NCBI GenBank assembly: GCA_037384225.1
Contig: JARROD010000016.1
Span: 1-21,203 of the forward strand
DNA: 21,203 nucleotides
From: JARROD01 sp037384225
GTDB taxonomy: Bacteria; Pseudomonadota; Gammaproteobacteria; Pseudomonadales; Cellvibrionaceae
Reading direction: 5' to 3'
Shown here piece by piece: positions 1 through 7,105 of the stretch (its first letter is position 1; the number at the start of each line of letters is the position of its first letter). Made by a program: the position numbers and the translations under genes. Under the pieces are notes generated by a model. That model was not told the DNA's origin. It did no database searches and saw only the letters and a list, made by a program, of their open reading frames with translations.

Positions 1-150
1 TGAGATTTAGGTGCACAGAGCACGCCCCTTTTTGCCCCTGGCCGCGTTGCTCCTCCTCACATGGGGCCTGCCATGCAGCGTCGTCGCGCCTTGCCAGGAA
101 CAAAAATTGACGCACTCTATACACCTAAATCTCAAACGCTTTGGGTATAG
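1..150. repeat. Short inverted-repeat element A (MITE-like), left end cut by window edge
   Basis: Bases 1-13 (TGAGATTTAGGTG) are the reverse complement of 122-134, so the window starts inside the left arm of an inverted repeat. The right arm (122-149) is the exact 28-base reverse complement of 13034-13061. Bases 1-58 also match 13049-13106 directly with two mismatches. The full element would be about 165 bp and carries no gene. No transposase is visible, so its class is unknown. Confidence 0.75.
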
Positions 151-253
151 TTGATTCAAATCGCAATGATTGATCTGTTGTGATTTTATGTAATGGTTGT
201 GAGTGGGCGTATGCGTCGATGAAGCTTTTGCGGGTGATAGATGTGTGGTGGTC

Positions 254-320
254 ATGTCAAAGTCACCGCTCCTGCGCTTCGGAAAATCCCCAGGGACGGG
301 GAATAGCGCTCACTTGACAT
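254..320. other. Long imperfect stem-loop upstream of vapB
   Basis: Bases 254-270 (ATGTCAA, GTCACCGCT) pair imperfectly with 305-320 (AGCGCTCACTTGACAT). A second hairpin inside has arms TCCCC 287-291 and GGGGA 298-302. The outer right arm contains the -35 box of the vapBC promoter. It could be a REP-like unit, a terminator for an upstream gene outside the window, or part of the vapBC control region. The rest of 151-410 shows no gene. Confidence 0.45.
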
Positions 321-351
321 AGGGTTGGCATATGCATATGCTTACCCTATG
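314..351 (+). promoter_or_regulatory. vapBC promoter overlapped by a 34-bp palindromic operator
   Basis: A perfect -35 box TTGACA (314-319) is followed by a 17-nt spacer and a -10-like TATGCT (337-342). Over it lies a palindrome at 318-351: arm CATAGGGT, two unpaired bases, the perfect 14-mer GCATATGCATATGC, two unpaired bases, and arm ACCCTATG. VapB antitoxins and VapBC complexes bind palindromes over their own promoter, so this is the expected autoregulatory operator. A ribosome-binding site GGAG (401-404) precedes the vapB ATG. Confidence 0.75.
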
Positions 352-410
352 CATGTGGGCGTCGGCACGTCAAACAGCCAGCGCGCTCACACCATTCTTA
401 GGAGATTCAT

Positions 411-698
411 ATGTCCAATGCCCCTCAACACGATCAGCATTTCACTGTGTCAATTTTTCGCAATGGGAGTAGCCGCGCGATTCGGCTGCCGCGCGCTTTC
501 GACCCAGAAGGCGTGGATCAGATGGAAGTCACACGGGAAGGAGACAAAATCATATTGAAACCAGTACGCCCAACCTGGGATTCTTTTTGGGCTCGTGCAA
601 AGATCGAAGATATAGAAGATTTTTTGCGCGAGCGGCCGGATATGATCGAGCCAGGGAGTTTTGAATTGACCGATGATGATCTGGAGGGGCGTGAGTGA
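411..698 (+). CDS. vapB: VapB-type antitoxin (SpoVT/AbrB fold)
   Basis: This 95-residue protein is the antitoxin of a type II toxin-antitoxin pair: it neutralises the VapC RNase by direct binding and represses the shared promoter. The N-terminal half shows the swapped-hairpin AbrB pattern (SIFRNGSSRAIRLPRAF, then MEVTREGDKIILKP), which binds DNA. The C-terminal half is acidic and tryptophan-containing (WDSFW, then EDIEDFLRERPD), the kind of tail that wraps the toxin. The start ATG is preceded by AGGAGA at good spacing; an earlier in-register ATG-rich frame at 325 is a shadow. The gene overlaps vapC by 4 nt (GTGA), typical of translational coupling. Length and order are normal for the family. 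Confidence 0.9.
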   Translation: MSNAPQHDQHFTVSIFRNGSSRAIRLPRAFDPEGVDQMEVTREGDKIILKPVRPTWDSFWARAKIEDIEDFLRERPDMIEPGSFELTDDDLEGRE

Positions 699-1108
699 CG
701 GTTTTCATGCTTGATACCAATATTTGTTCTTATATCATCCGTAAACGACCCGATGCGGTGCGATTGCGCATGAATCAAGCCATTGCGGAGGGGAGTCAGA
801 TAGTCATTTCCACGGTCACCTATTATGAAATGCGAAGAGGGGCGGTAAGCATAAAAGCCTCTTCAAAGCTTGGAGAGGAAATTGAAGCCTTTTGTGCCCG
901 ATTACATGGAATAATCCCGTTTGACCGTGAGGCCGCGAGCGAAGCTGCCACCTTATATGGCACTCTGGCTTCTCAGGGGCAGTTGATTGGTAATAATGAT
1001 CTTTTGGTTGCCGGACATGCGCTTGCGGTTGAGTGTGTCATTGTGACAAACAATACTCGAGAGTTTCAGCGAGTTCCGGGTCTCGACCTCGAAAATTGGA
1101 TTGAGTGA
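695..1108 (+). CDS. vapC: VapC toxin, PIN-domain ribonuclease
   Basis: This 137-residue PIN-domain protein is the toxin of the pair, a Mg-dependent RNase; VapC relatives cut initiator tRNA or other structured RNA, but the target here is unknown. Visible acidic residues are D7 (MLDTNICSYII), E45 (TYYEMRRGA), D77 (FDREA) and D102 (IGNNDLLVAGHA), followed by the usual TNNTREFQRVPGL box near the end, so the active site looks intact. The start is GTG at 695, overlapping the vapB stop; ATG at 707 would remove four residues and keep D7. It ends 76 bp before the convergent barrel-protein gene. All key residues are present, so it is probably functional. Confidence 0.92.
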   Translation: MTVFMLDTNICSYIIRKRPDAVRLRMNQAIAEGSQIVISTVTYYEMRRGAVSIKASSKLGEEIEAFCARLHGIIPFDREAASEAATLYGTLASQGQLIGNNDLLVAGHALAVECVIVTNNTREFQRVPGLDLENWIE

Positions 1109-1184
1109 AGGAGGGGTGGTTTCTTCGCTTCTGTTGTGGTTGAGGTGCGCAAAGAGAAGTTACGGGCGAAACGATGAACGAGGC

Positions 1185-3626
1185 CTAAAAATCGATGCGA
1201 TACCCGAGGTTGCCGAACACCCCTTGCAGGTTTTCCTCAAATTCCTGATCCAGTTCCCGCGTGCTCCACTCTTTACCCAATTCCAGTTCGATGCGGCTGC
1301 GACGGGTCCAGCGGTAGTTGAGTCTGAAGGAGGGGCGGTAGATCAATTGTTCGGTATTGCTGTCGGTCCTTTCCCGCAGCGAAACCTGGAACCGCGGGTT
1401 CAGGCGCAGTTTGTCGTTCAGTGGATAGCGGCCGTCATAGGCGAGGGTGGAACGATTGCTGACATCGCCGGCAAAATAACGCGCGGTCATGATGTTGGTA
1501 TCGTCTGTAAAGAACAAATTACTGCTGATTAACTGCACATCCGCGCTGTATTCATTGCCAGTGCCGTCTATCGCCTCCAGGCCTTCTGTGGCCGGCAGGC
1601 CGGAGAGATTGGTCATCGTCAGGTTTGTATTGATCTGCAGATTTTCCGTCAGTGGTTTTGAAATGCCAAAGTTTACCAACTGGCTTCGCGCGGTGCGGTC
1701 TTGTGCCAGCGCCAATAACTCCTCTTCGGTAAGCGTTCTCAACAGTTCAGTTAGAACTTCAGTTCCCTGTCCCTGTAGTGCGTTAGTGGTGGTCAATATC
1801 GGACTATTGCGGTAATCGACTGTCAGGCTGTAGGTGGTGCTGGATTCTGTCACCCAATTGCCGACCAATAAAAACGTGTTGAGTTCATTGAATAGAATGT
1901 CGTAATCCACCAACGCGTATAGCGAACGGCCGATATCGAAGTAGCGCGCCTCACCGCCGAGAGAGCGGCGGTCCAGAATACCGTTGTTTTTCTGCTCGAT
2001 CAGAAAAACATTGTATTCCCAGGGGGTTTCCGAAACCGCTATGTCAACATTGGCGCCGTAGAAATAGCGCTCGGTATCCAGGTCAATATCCGTGCTGGTG
2101 TTGACGGGGAGGCCGCCGACAATATTGAAGGTCAGAAAGTCGTTATAGGGCAGGCTGACGACGCCGCCGTCGAAACGTCCGAGCACGCCGCCTGTGCTCT
2201 GGGACTGGCGCCCGGCTTTGAGCGAGTAGCCGGTTTGCTGGTTGCGCACGTCCACGTATAGATTACTGATCCGGGTTTCGTCACCGGGGCCTTCATCGAG
2301 AAAATCTTTTGCGTATCCTCCAGAGGCGCGGGCGCGTATATCCCAGTTGTCGTTGGTGAGTTTGGCGGCGACGTAGAAATCGTTGGTCAAGGCAGACTGT
2401 ATTTTGATGGTTTCCGCGCTGGTGCCGGCTATCACATTGTCGTCAATGGTTAAATCATTGTAGCGATAAAACTGCGAAACACCGCCAAACACCGTCCATT
2501 GGGTATCGCCGTCCTCGGTCTCCCGGCTGGTGAGGGCTCTAGTAGGGGTTTCGGCCTGAGTCAGTAGGGCGGTGAGGCGCTGTTGAACCCGAATCGTATC
2601 TTCCTCTTCATCGGTGTAACGGGCCAGGTAATCCTCATAGGCTTTTTTGGCGTGAGCCGTTTGTCCCTTGCGTTCGCGGGCGACGCCGAGGAATTCGAGG
2701 GCATTCTTGCTGTGCTCGTTGTCCGGCATTTGCAGGACTTTGGTGTAGAGCAAAATGGCGCGACTGTAGTCCTTGTTGGCGACTGCCTGACGGGCCAGCT
2801 CCATCAGTTCGCTCGGGTCTTTACTATTGATATTGCCGGCGGCCGCCGCGGCACTGGCTTTTTTGAGACTGCCCTGTCGGGTATTGCGACGGGGTCCCGC
2901 CGGATCCCGTTTTGCGCTGCTGTCTTTTGCCGTGCCGGAACCGCGTTGAGAGTCGGTGGCGGCGAGAGCCCGGGTTGCAGCGGTACCGGCATTGGCGGCA
3001 GCGTCCGCGCCCACTGCTGTGGCACCGGAGGTTGCGGCGAGAGCCCGGGTTGCGGCGGTACCGGCATTGGCGGCAGCGCCCGCGCCCGCTGCTGCGGCAC
3101 CGGAGGTGGCGCCCTTAAATGCAGTCGTTTTGACGGCCAGAGATAGAACGGCATCGTCGCTTTTGATGTGCTTCATAATGGCGCTTTGCATCGTGTCGTC
3201 CTTGAGCAGGACTGTGATCATTAACGTGCTGCCATTGGAGGAGCGCTGAACATTGTATTCGGCTTTGTCTTTGAATTTCACGGTCAAGGTTCCGCTGCCG
3301 CCGTCGCTGGAGTCAAAGCGAATAAATTCGTACAGGGGGTTGTTTGGCACTTTGCGGCTGGCCAGTTTCAGCCCCTGTTTGCGTTTGGATTTTGCTTTCT
3401 TGCGGGTTTTAACCTGCACCTGTAATTTTTTGCCCTTAAATAAGGGGGAGTGGCTTTCGATGGAAATAGGCGAGCTGAAAGCAACATTGATCACGGCGAA
3501 GTGCTTGTAGAAAATCACTTCGCCCCGGTCAACGAGCGCCGCCGATACACTTGTTGAATAGATCTGTAAACACGCACATACCAAAATAAGAAAACGGTAG
3601 ATTATTGGGCGAAAATCTACGCTCAT
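1185..3626 (-). CDS. TPR and outer-membrane beta-barrel protein, possible porin of the multiheme cytochrome locus
   Basis: The 813-residue protein has a signal peptide (about 1-29, ending VSA), a beta-rich domain at about 30-145 that recalls an AMIN-like fold, an Ala-rich linker (175-265) holding two 25-residue repeats, TPR-like helices (about 270-360), and a C-terminal region (about 374-813) of alternating hydrophobic strands with aromatic girdles and acidic turns. It ends FGNLGYRIDF: a terminal Phe is the classical BAM signal of outer-membrane barrels. I therefore infer an outer-membrane barrel with a periplasmic TPR arm. It is the last gene of the cytochrome run, 81 nt after the second cytochrome. 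There is no CxxC near the N-terminus as in MtrB, and no clear family match. Transport of another substrate, or assembly of an exopolymer, remains possible. Start ATG has GGAG about 12 nt upstream. Confidence 0.8.
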   Translation of the reverse strand: MSVDFRPIIYRFLILVCACLQIYSTSVSAALVDRGEVIFYKHFAVINVAFSSPISIESHSPLFKGKKLQVQVKTRKKAKSKRKQGLKLASRKVPNNPLYEFIRFDSSDGGSGTLTVKFKDKAEYNVQRSSNGSTLMITVLLKDDTMQSAIMKHIKSDDAVLSLAVKTTAFKGATSGAAAAGAGAAANAGTAATRALAATSGATAVGADAAANAGTAATRALAATDSQRGSGTAKDSSAKRDPAGPRRNTRQGSLKKASAAAAAGNINSKDPSELMELARQAVANKDYSRAILLYTKVLQMPDNEHSKNALEFLGVARERKGQTAHAKKAYEDYLARYTDEEEDTIRVQQRLTALLTQAETPTRALTSRETEDGDTQWTVFGGVSQFYRYNDLTIDDNVIAGTSAETIKIQSALTNDFYVAAKLTNDNWDIRARASGGYAKDFLDEGPGDETRISNLYVDVRNQQTGYSLKAGRQSQSTGGVLGRFDGGVVSLPYNDFLTFNIVGGLPVNTSTDIDLDTERYFYGANVDIAVSETPWEYNVFLIEQKNNGILDRRSLGGEARYFDIGRSLYALVDYDILFNELNTFLLVGNWVTESSTTYSLTVDYRNSPILTTTNALQGQGTEVLTELLRTLTEEELLALAQDRTARSQLVNFGISKPLTENLQINTNLTMTNLSGLPATEGLEAIDGTGNEYSADVQLISSNLFFTDDTNIMTARYFAGDVSNRSTLAYDGRYPLNDKLRLNPRFQVSLRERTDSNTEQLIYRPSFRLNYRWTRRSRIELELGKEWSTRELDQEFEENLQGVFGNLGYRIDF
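2962..3111 (-). repeat. Two tandem 75-bp repeats in the Ala-rich linker
   Basis: Bases 2962-3036 and 3037-3111 are tandem copies with a few substitutions, encoding two 25-residue units that share the core AANAGTAATRALAAT. The period is a multiple of three, so linker length can change without a frameshift. The GC-rich repeat produces long spurious plus-strand reading frames, which I do not annotate. Confidence 0.85.
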
Positions 3627-3707
3627 GCTGATAGTGACTCCGCTGTGTGGGCACAGGTTTGCAGTGCCGGATTAACTGATCCGAAGCAGTTTGTAACAAA
3701 TTTCATA

Positions 3708-5309
3708 CTACAGATCCCAACTGTTTGTGTTGTGGCACTCATCGCATTGCTGTGTTGTGCTCGGGTGGTTGAGGGGTTTGCCGCTTGCGACAGTGCCGTT
3801 GTGACAGCTTGAGCAGGTGCCGGAGACCTCATTGTGATCCACGCGGGCCACGGTGGAAAAGCTGGTGGTGTTATGGCAGGTCTCACAGTTGTTCGACGAC
3901 TGTATATGGTTGCTCGACTTGCCCGGCGCTAGGGTGCCGTTGTGGCAGCCTGCACAGCCGCTGGTGATGCCGGTGTGGTCGTACACGGCATCGCTAAACG
4001 TGGTGGTGTTGTGGCAATTGTCGCAGGTGTTGTCCGCCGGCGGGTGATTGGCCGGTTTTCCCGGCGCGGTGACGCCGTCATGACAGCTTGCGCAGGTGCC
4101 GATCACTTCGGCGTGGTCGACCCGGGCAACCGTCGTGAAACTGATGGTGTTGTGGCAAGTTTCACAATTGTTTGATGACTGGATATGGTTGGCCGATTTG
4201 CCGGGCGCAATGCCGCCGTTGTGGCAATTAAAACAGCCGCTGGTAATACCTGTGTGGTTGTATACGGCATCGCTAAAGGTGATGGTGTTGTGACAGTCGT
4301 CGCACGTATTGCCCGCCGGTGGGTGATCAGTCGGTTTGCCCGGCGCAATGCCGCCATTGTGGCAACTGGCACAGCTGCCAACGACTTCAAGATGATCCAC
4401 TCTGGCAACTATGGAAAAGCTGGAAGTGTTGTGGCAGGCTTCACAGTTGTTTGAACTTTGAATATGGTTGGCGGATTTGCCTCGCGAAATACCGCCATTG
4501 TGACAGTTACTGCAGCCGCTGCTAATACCTGTGTGATCGTATACCGCATCAGCAAAGGTATTGGTGTTGTGACAGTCGTCGCAACTATTGCCCGCCGGGG
4601 GGTGGGTGGCGGGTTTGCCAGGAGCCTTACTGCCATTGTGGCAGCTTACACAGGTGCCCACTACTTCTACATGATCGACCCGTGGCACGGCGGTAAATGT
4701 GCTGGTATTGTGGCAGGCTTCACAGTTGTTGGAGGTCGTTATATGGGTGGCGTTTTTAGTCAGTGAATAGGTGCCGTTATGGCAGCTGACACAGTTGCCG
4801 GTGATGCCTTCGTGGCGGAAAACGATGCTCGCAAAAGAAGACGTATTGTGGCAGTTGTCACAGCTACCACTGGTTGGAATGTGGTTGGCGCTTTTACCCA
4901 GGGTGACAGTGTTGTTATGGCAGCTTGAACAGCTGCCGAGAACCTCATCGTGATCGACGCGGGCGACAATGCTCCAGGTCGCATCGTTGTGGCAGTCTTC
5001 ACAGCGGTTGGTGGTTCTTATGTGATCGTTCGGTTTTGGCGTCGCACTGATGGTGCTCGCCTGTGCGTGACAAATACCGCATTCCCGTGGAGTACCTTTG
5101 AATATGCCCTGTATGTGACAGGCTTCGCATTCAACCTGGTTGTGCGCTCCCCGCAGAGGAAACCCAGTGGTGAAATGATCGAAACTGCTTGACTGAGTGT
5201 GGCCGGGAGGGGCGAACAGTGTTGTGCTCAGAAAAAGCAATAAGGGCAACAGGCCCAGCAAAAAAATTCGAATATTAAATAATCGAATCACATTAAAAAT
5301 TCTATTCAT
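3708..5309 (-). CDS. Secreted 21-heme c-type cytochrome with 4-heme tandem repeats
   Basis: The 533-residue protein has a hydrophobic N-terminal export segment (about 9-35) and 21 CxxCH heme-attachment motifs, the first at C61 (CEACH) and the last at C522 (CDECH). After an opening segment (GFPLRGAH, then CEACH and CGICH) typical of cytochrome c3-like multiheme proteins, the rest is a 93-residue unit with four hemes repeated about 4.6 times. Each unit carries conserved extra histidines (VDH, NHPP, YDHTG, NHIQ), likely distal ligands for bis-His hemes. One heme per about 25 residues suggests an electron wire in the periplasm or at the surface. No transmembrane anchor follows the signal segment. 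The start ATG has no clear Shine-Dalgarno sequence, and the first 30 codons are AT-rich. It lies third from last to last-but-one in the run, between the other 21-heme cytochrome and the barrel protein. Confidence 0.93.
   Translation of the reverse strand: MNRIFNVIRLFNIRIFLLGLLPLLLFLSTTLFAPPGHTQSSSFDHFTTGFPLRGAHNQVECEACHIQGIFKGTPRECGICHAQASTISATPKPNDHIRTTNRCEDCHNDATWSIVARVDHDEVLGSCSSCHNNTVTLGKSANHIPTSGSCDNCHNTSSFASIVFRHEGITGNCVSCHNGTYSLTKNATHITTSNNCEACHNTSTFTAVPRVDHVEVVGTCVSCHNGSKAPGKPATHPPAGNSCDDCHNTNTFADAVYDHTGISSGCSNCHNGGISRGKSANHIQSSNNCEACHNTSSFSIVARVDHLEVVGSCASCHNGGIAPGKPTDHPPAGNTCDDCHNTITFSDAVYNHTGITSGCFNCHNGGIAPGKSANHIQSSNNCETCHNTISFTTVARVDHAEVIGTCASCHDGVTAPGKPANHPPADNTCDNCHNTTTFSDAVYDHTGITSGCAGCHNGTLAPGKSSNHIQSSNNCETCHNTTSFSTVARVDHNEVSGTCSSCHNGTVASGKPLNHPSTTQQCDECHNTNSWDL
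3720..4990 (-). repeat. 279-nt tandem repeat inside the 21-heme cytochrome gene
   Basis: Landmark words recur at exactly 279 nt: CAGCCGCT or its variant at 3955, 4234, 4513 and 4792, and the GTG(A/G)TC word of the VDH codons at 3834, 4113, 4392, 4671 and 4950. No indel has entered any copy. Each unit encodes 93 residues and four heme motifs. Outer copies are more diverged than the middle ones. Confidence 0.9.
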
Positions 5310-5483
5310 AGTCGGGCTTGTTGTCGTATTTTTCAGGCTACATCATCTGGCGGGGCTTGGAATTCCGCCAAGCAAACTATTTCAAATTACAGAATTTCAA
5401 ATTACAGAATTTCAAATTACAGAATTTCAATTCAAAGAACATCATATCGAGTTATTTTTGAATAGTAATAATTTTTACCCGCG
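5310..5483 (-). other. 174-bp gap between cytochrome genes with competing hairpins and a 15-bp repeat
   Basis: The leader of the second cytochrome gene holds a 15-bp tandem repeat, TTTCAAATTACAGAA, three times (5380-5424) plus a partial copy to 5430. Beside it two overlapping hairpins compete: TGGCGG (5348-5353) with CCGCCA (5365-5370), and GCTTGG (5355-5360) with CCAAGC (5368-5373). No T-tract follows on the minus strand, so this is not a clear terminator. It could set the expression ratio of the two cytochromes or act in RNA processing. Confidence 0.6.
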
Positions 5484-7046
5484 TTATTTCAATACATCAA
5501 ATTTCTCGGTTGTGTGGCACCTCTCACAATTTTTGCCAAATTGTCCTTCGTGGATATCGTCGTGTGCGTGACAGTCAAAGCAAGCGGACGATTGTTTCAC
5601 CTCATCATCTGTTGGCTCCGTATGGCAGCTTTCGCACGACAGGTTCTTGTGGCCGCCATCAAGTACAAAATCGGTCTGGGTGTCGTGATCGAATTGCCAT
5701 ATGTTCCACGAATTTGGCGTGTGGCAATTGTGGCAAGCGGGCCCCAGCGCTTTTTTGTGAATGTCATCTTCGTTGTGACAACTGTCACAAAGTTTTTCTG
5801 TACCTTGAAAAGAGCCACTGATGTGGCATTCAGAACAGGGTAATACACTGTGCAATCCAATCAATGGAAAATTTGTTATATCGTGATCGAATACAACACG
5901 GTTAGCCCAACCTTGTTCGTTATGGCAACGCTCGCAACGTTCACCCAGCTGTTCCCGGTGATAATCGTCAACCCGGTGGCAACTGATACAGGTGGTGTCC
6001 AGGTTTTGGTCGTAGACCTGATCCTGGTGGCAAGCCGTGCACAAGACATCTTTATGCTTACCTTTTAACATGAAGTCTGTATCGTTGTCGTGATTGAATA
6101 TCAATTTCGTCCATTTGCTCGACCGGTGGCAATTATCGCACTGGCGACCGTTTCTACCCTGGTGCTCATCATCGTGTAGATGGCAGCCGATACAGGTTTT
6201 ATCCGGTTTTTTGTCAAACTTCGAATCCTTGTGACAGGACTCACAGGTAAGACCCTCGTGGCTTCCTGTAAGCTGAAATTCGGTCTCGTTGTTGTGATCG
6301 AAGGTAATTTGTTGCCACTCATCCTCAATGTGACAAGCTTCGCATTCATTGCCGTTCTGACCGGCGTGGACATCGTTTAAAGCGTGGCAGGAAATACACT
6401 CCATCGGTGTATTGACATAGCGTTGATCGGGGTGGCAAGCGTTACAGCTTGCCTCTTCATGTTTGCTCTTGAGCGGAAACTGGGTTTTATTGTGATCGAA
6501 GTCAAATTTATTCCACTCCTTGGGGGTGTGGCAGGCATCGCAGGTTTCCTCAAACTGCCCCCGGTGAGGGTCGTCGTCCTCGTGGCAGTCGAGGCACTGT
6601 GAAAGCGCTTCCCGGTATTTTTTCTCCGGCAGGTGACAACCGCTACAGGGGGCGCTTGTGTGCTTACCCTCAAGCATAAAATCGGTCAGATTGTGGTCGA
6701 AGTGATCTTTGTCCAGCAACAGAATATCGGTGTTGCGGCCTTTGTGATCGGTATGGCAGGTTCGGCACTCGCTGTCTTTGATCTGTGTGTTCAGACCGTG
6801 GTAGCCCTGCTTCTTGTCGATGTCCTCGGCGACCTCCTCGTGACAGTCCAGGCACATCTGCGTTTGCAGGGAGTCATCGTCCGTCTCGCCGTGACACTTG
6901 GAGCATTCCTTTTCGATATCTGCGTGGCCTTCGATGACAGGGCCGGGCATTAACAGCTCTTCAAAGCGAGAATTGTCTGCCTGCGCGGGAAACCACGCAA
7001 ACAGGCAAGTGAGGACAGCAAAAATGCGCTGTTTCCAATTAATCAC
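5484..7046 (-). CDS. Secreted 21-heme c-type cytochrome of seven 3-heme modules
   Basis: The 520-residue protein has a signal peptide (about 1-23, ending AQA) and 21 CxxCH motifs. They group into seven modules of three hemes with a period of 67-68 residues. The module reads: F-L-G-H then CxxCH, about 12 residues, C(I/L)xCH, D-D-x-H-x-G, CxxCH, a Trp-containing turn, and FDH before the next module. The conserved H of GKH, of DDxH and of FDH are plausible distal ligands. It is acidic, unlike the Asn/Thr-rich second cytochrome. It starts with GTG (an AGGGA box sits nine bases upstream; the next in-frame ATG would delete the signal peptide). It lies between the cytochrome b-like gene and the second cytochrome. 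The family is the broad cytochrome c3-like group of multiheme proteins; the exact subfamily is not recognised. Confidence 0.93.
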   Translation of the reverse strand: MINWKQRIFAVLTCLFAWFPAQADNSRFEELLMPGPVIEGHADIEKECSKCHGETDDDSLQTQMCLDCHEEVAEDIDKKQGYHGLNTQIKDSECRTCHTDHKGRNTDILLLDKDHFDHNLTDFMLEGKHTSAPCSGCHLPEKKYREALSQCLDCHEDDDPHRGQFEETCDACHTPKEWNKFDFDHNKTQFPLKSKHEEASCNACHPDQRYVNTPMECISCHALNDVHAGQNGNECEACHIEDEWQQITFDHNNETEFQLTGSHEGLTCESCHKDSKFDKKPDKTCIGCHLHDDEHQGRNGRQCDNCHRSSKWTKLIFNHDNDTDFMLKGKHKDVLCTACHQDQVYDQNLDTTCISCHRVDDYHREQLGERCERCHNEQGWANRVVFDHDITNFPLIGLHSVLPCSECHISGSFQGTEKLCDSCHNEDDIHKKALGPACHNCHTPNSWNIWQFDHDTQTDFVLDGGHKNLSCESCHTEPTDDEVKQSSACFDCHAHDDIHEGQFGKNCERCHTTEKFDVLK

Positions 7047-7061
7047 GTGGCCATATCCCTA

Positions 7062-7095
7062 CTAACACTGGACCGAAACTAACACTGGACCGAAA
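7062..7095. repeat. Perfect 17-bp tandem duplication between two operon genes
   Basis: CTAACACTGGACCGAAA occurs at 7062-7078 and again at 7079-7095, directly adjacent and identical. It fills most of the 59-bp gap between the cytochrome b-like gene and the first 21-heme cytochrome, ahead of its ribosome-binding site. Identity of the copies suggests a recent slip. Confidence 0.9.
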
Positions 7096-7105
7096 CGGCA
7101 GGTTG

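Noticed and set aside
2583..3249. Plus-strand open frames over the Ala-rich linker
   Set aside because: They are antisense shadows of a GC-rich repeat in the barrel gene and show no protein family signs.
1185..3626. MtrB/PioB-type porin
   Set aside because: No N-terminal CxxC, extra TPR and linker domains, and no recognisable MtrB sequence words.
3720..4990. CRISPR-like regular repeats
   Set aside because: The 279-nt period is in frame, encodes heme motifs throughout, and has no short repeat plus spacer layout.
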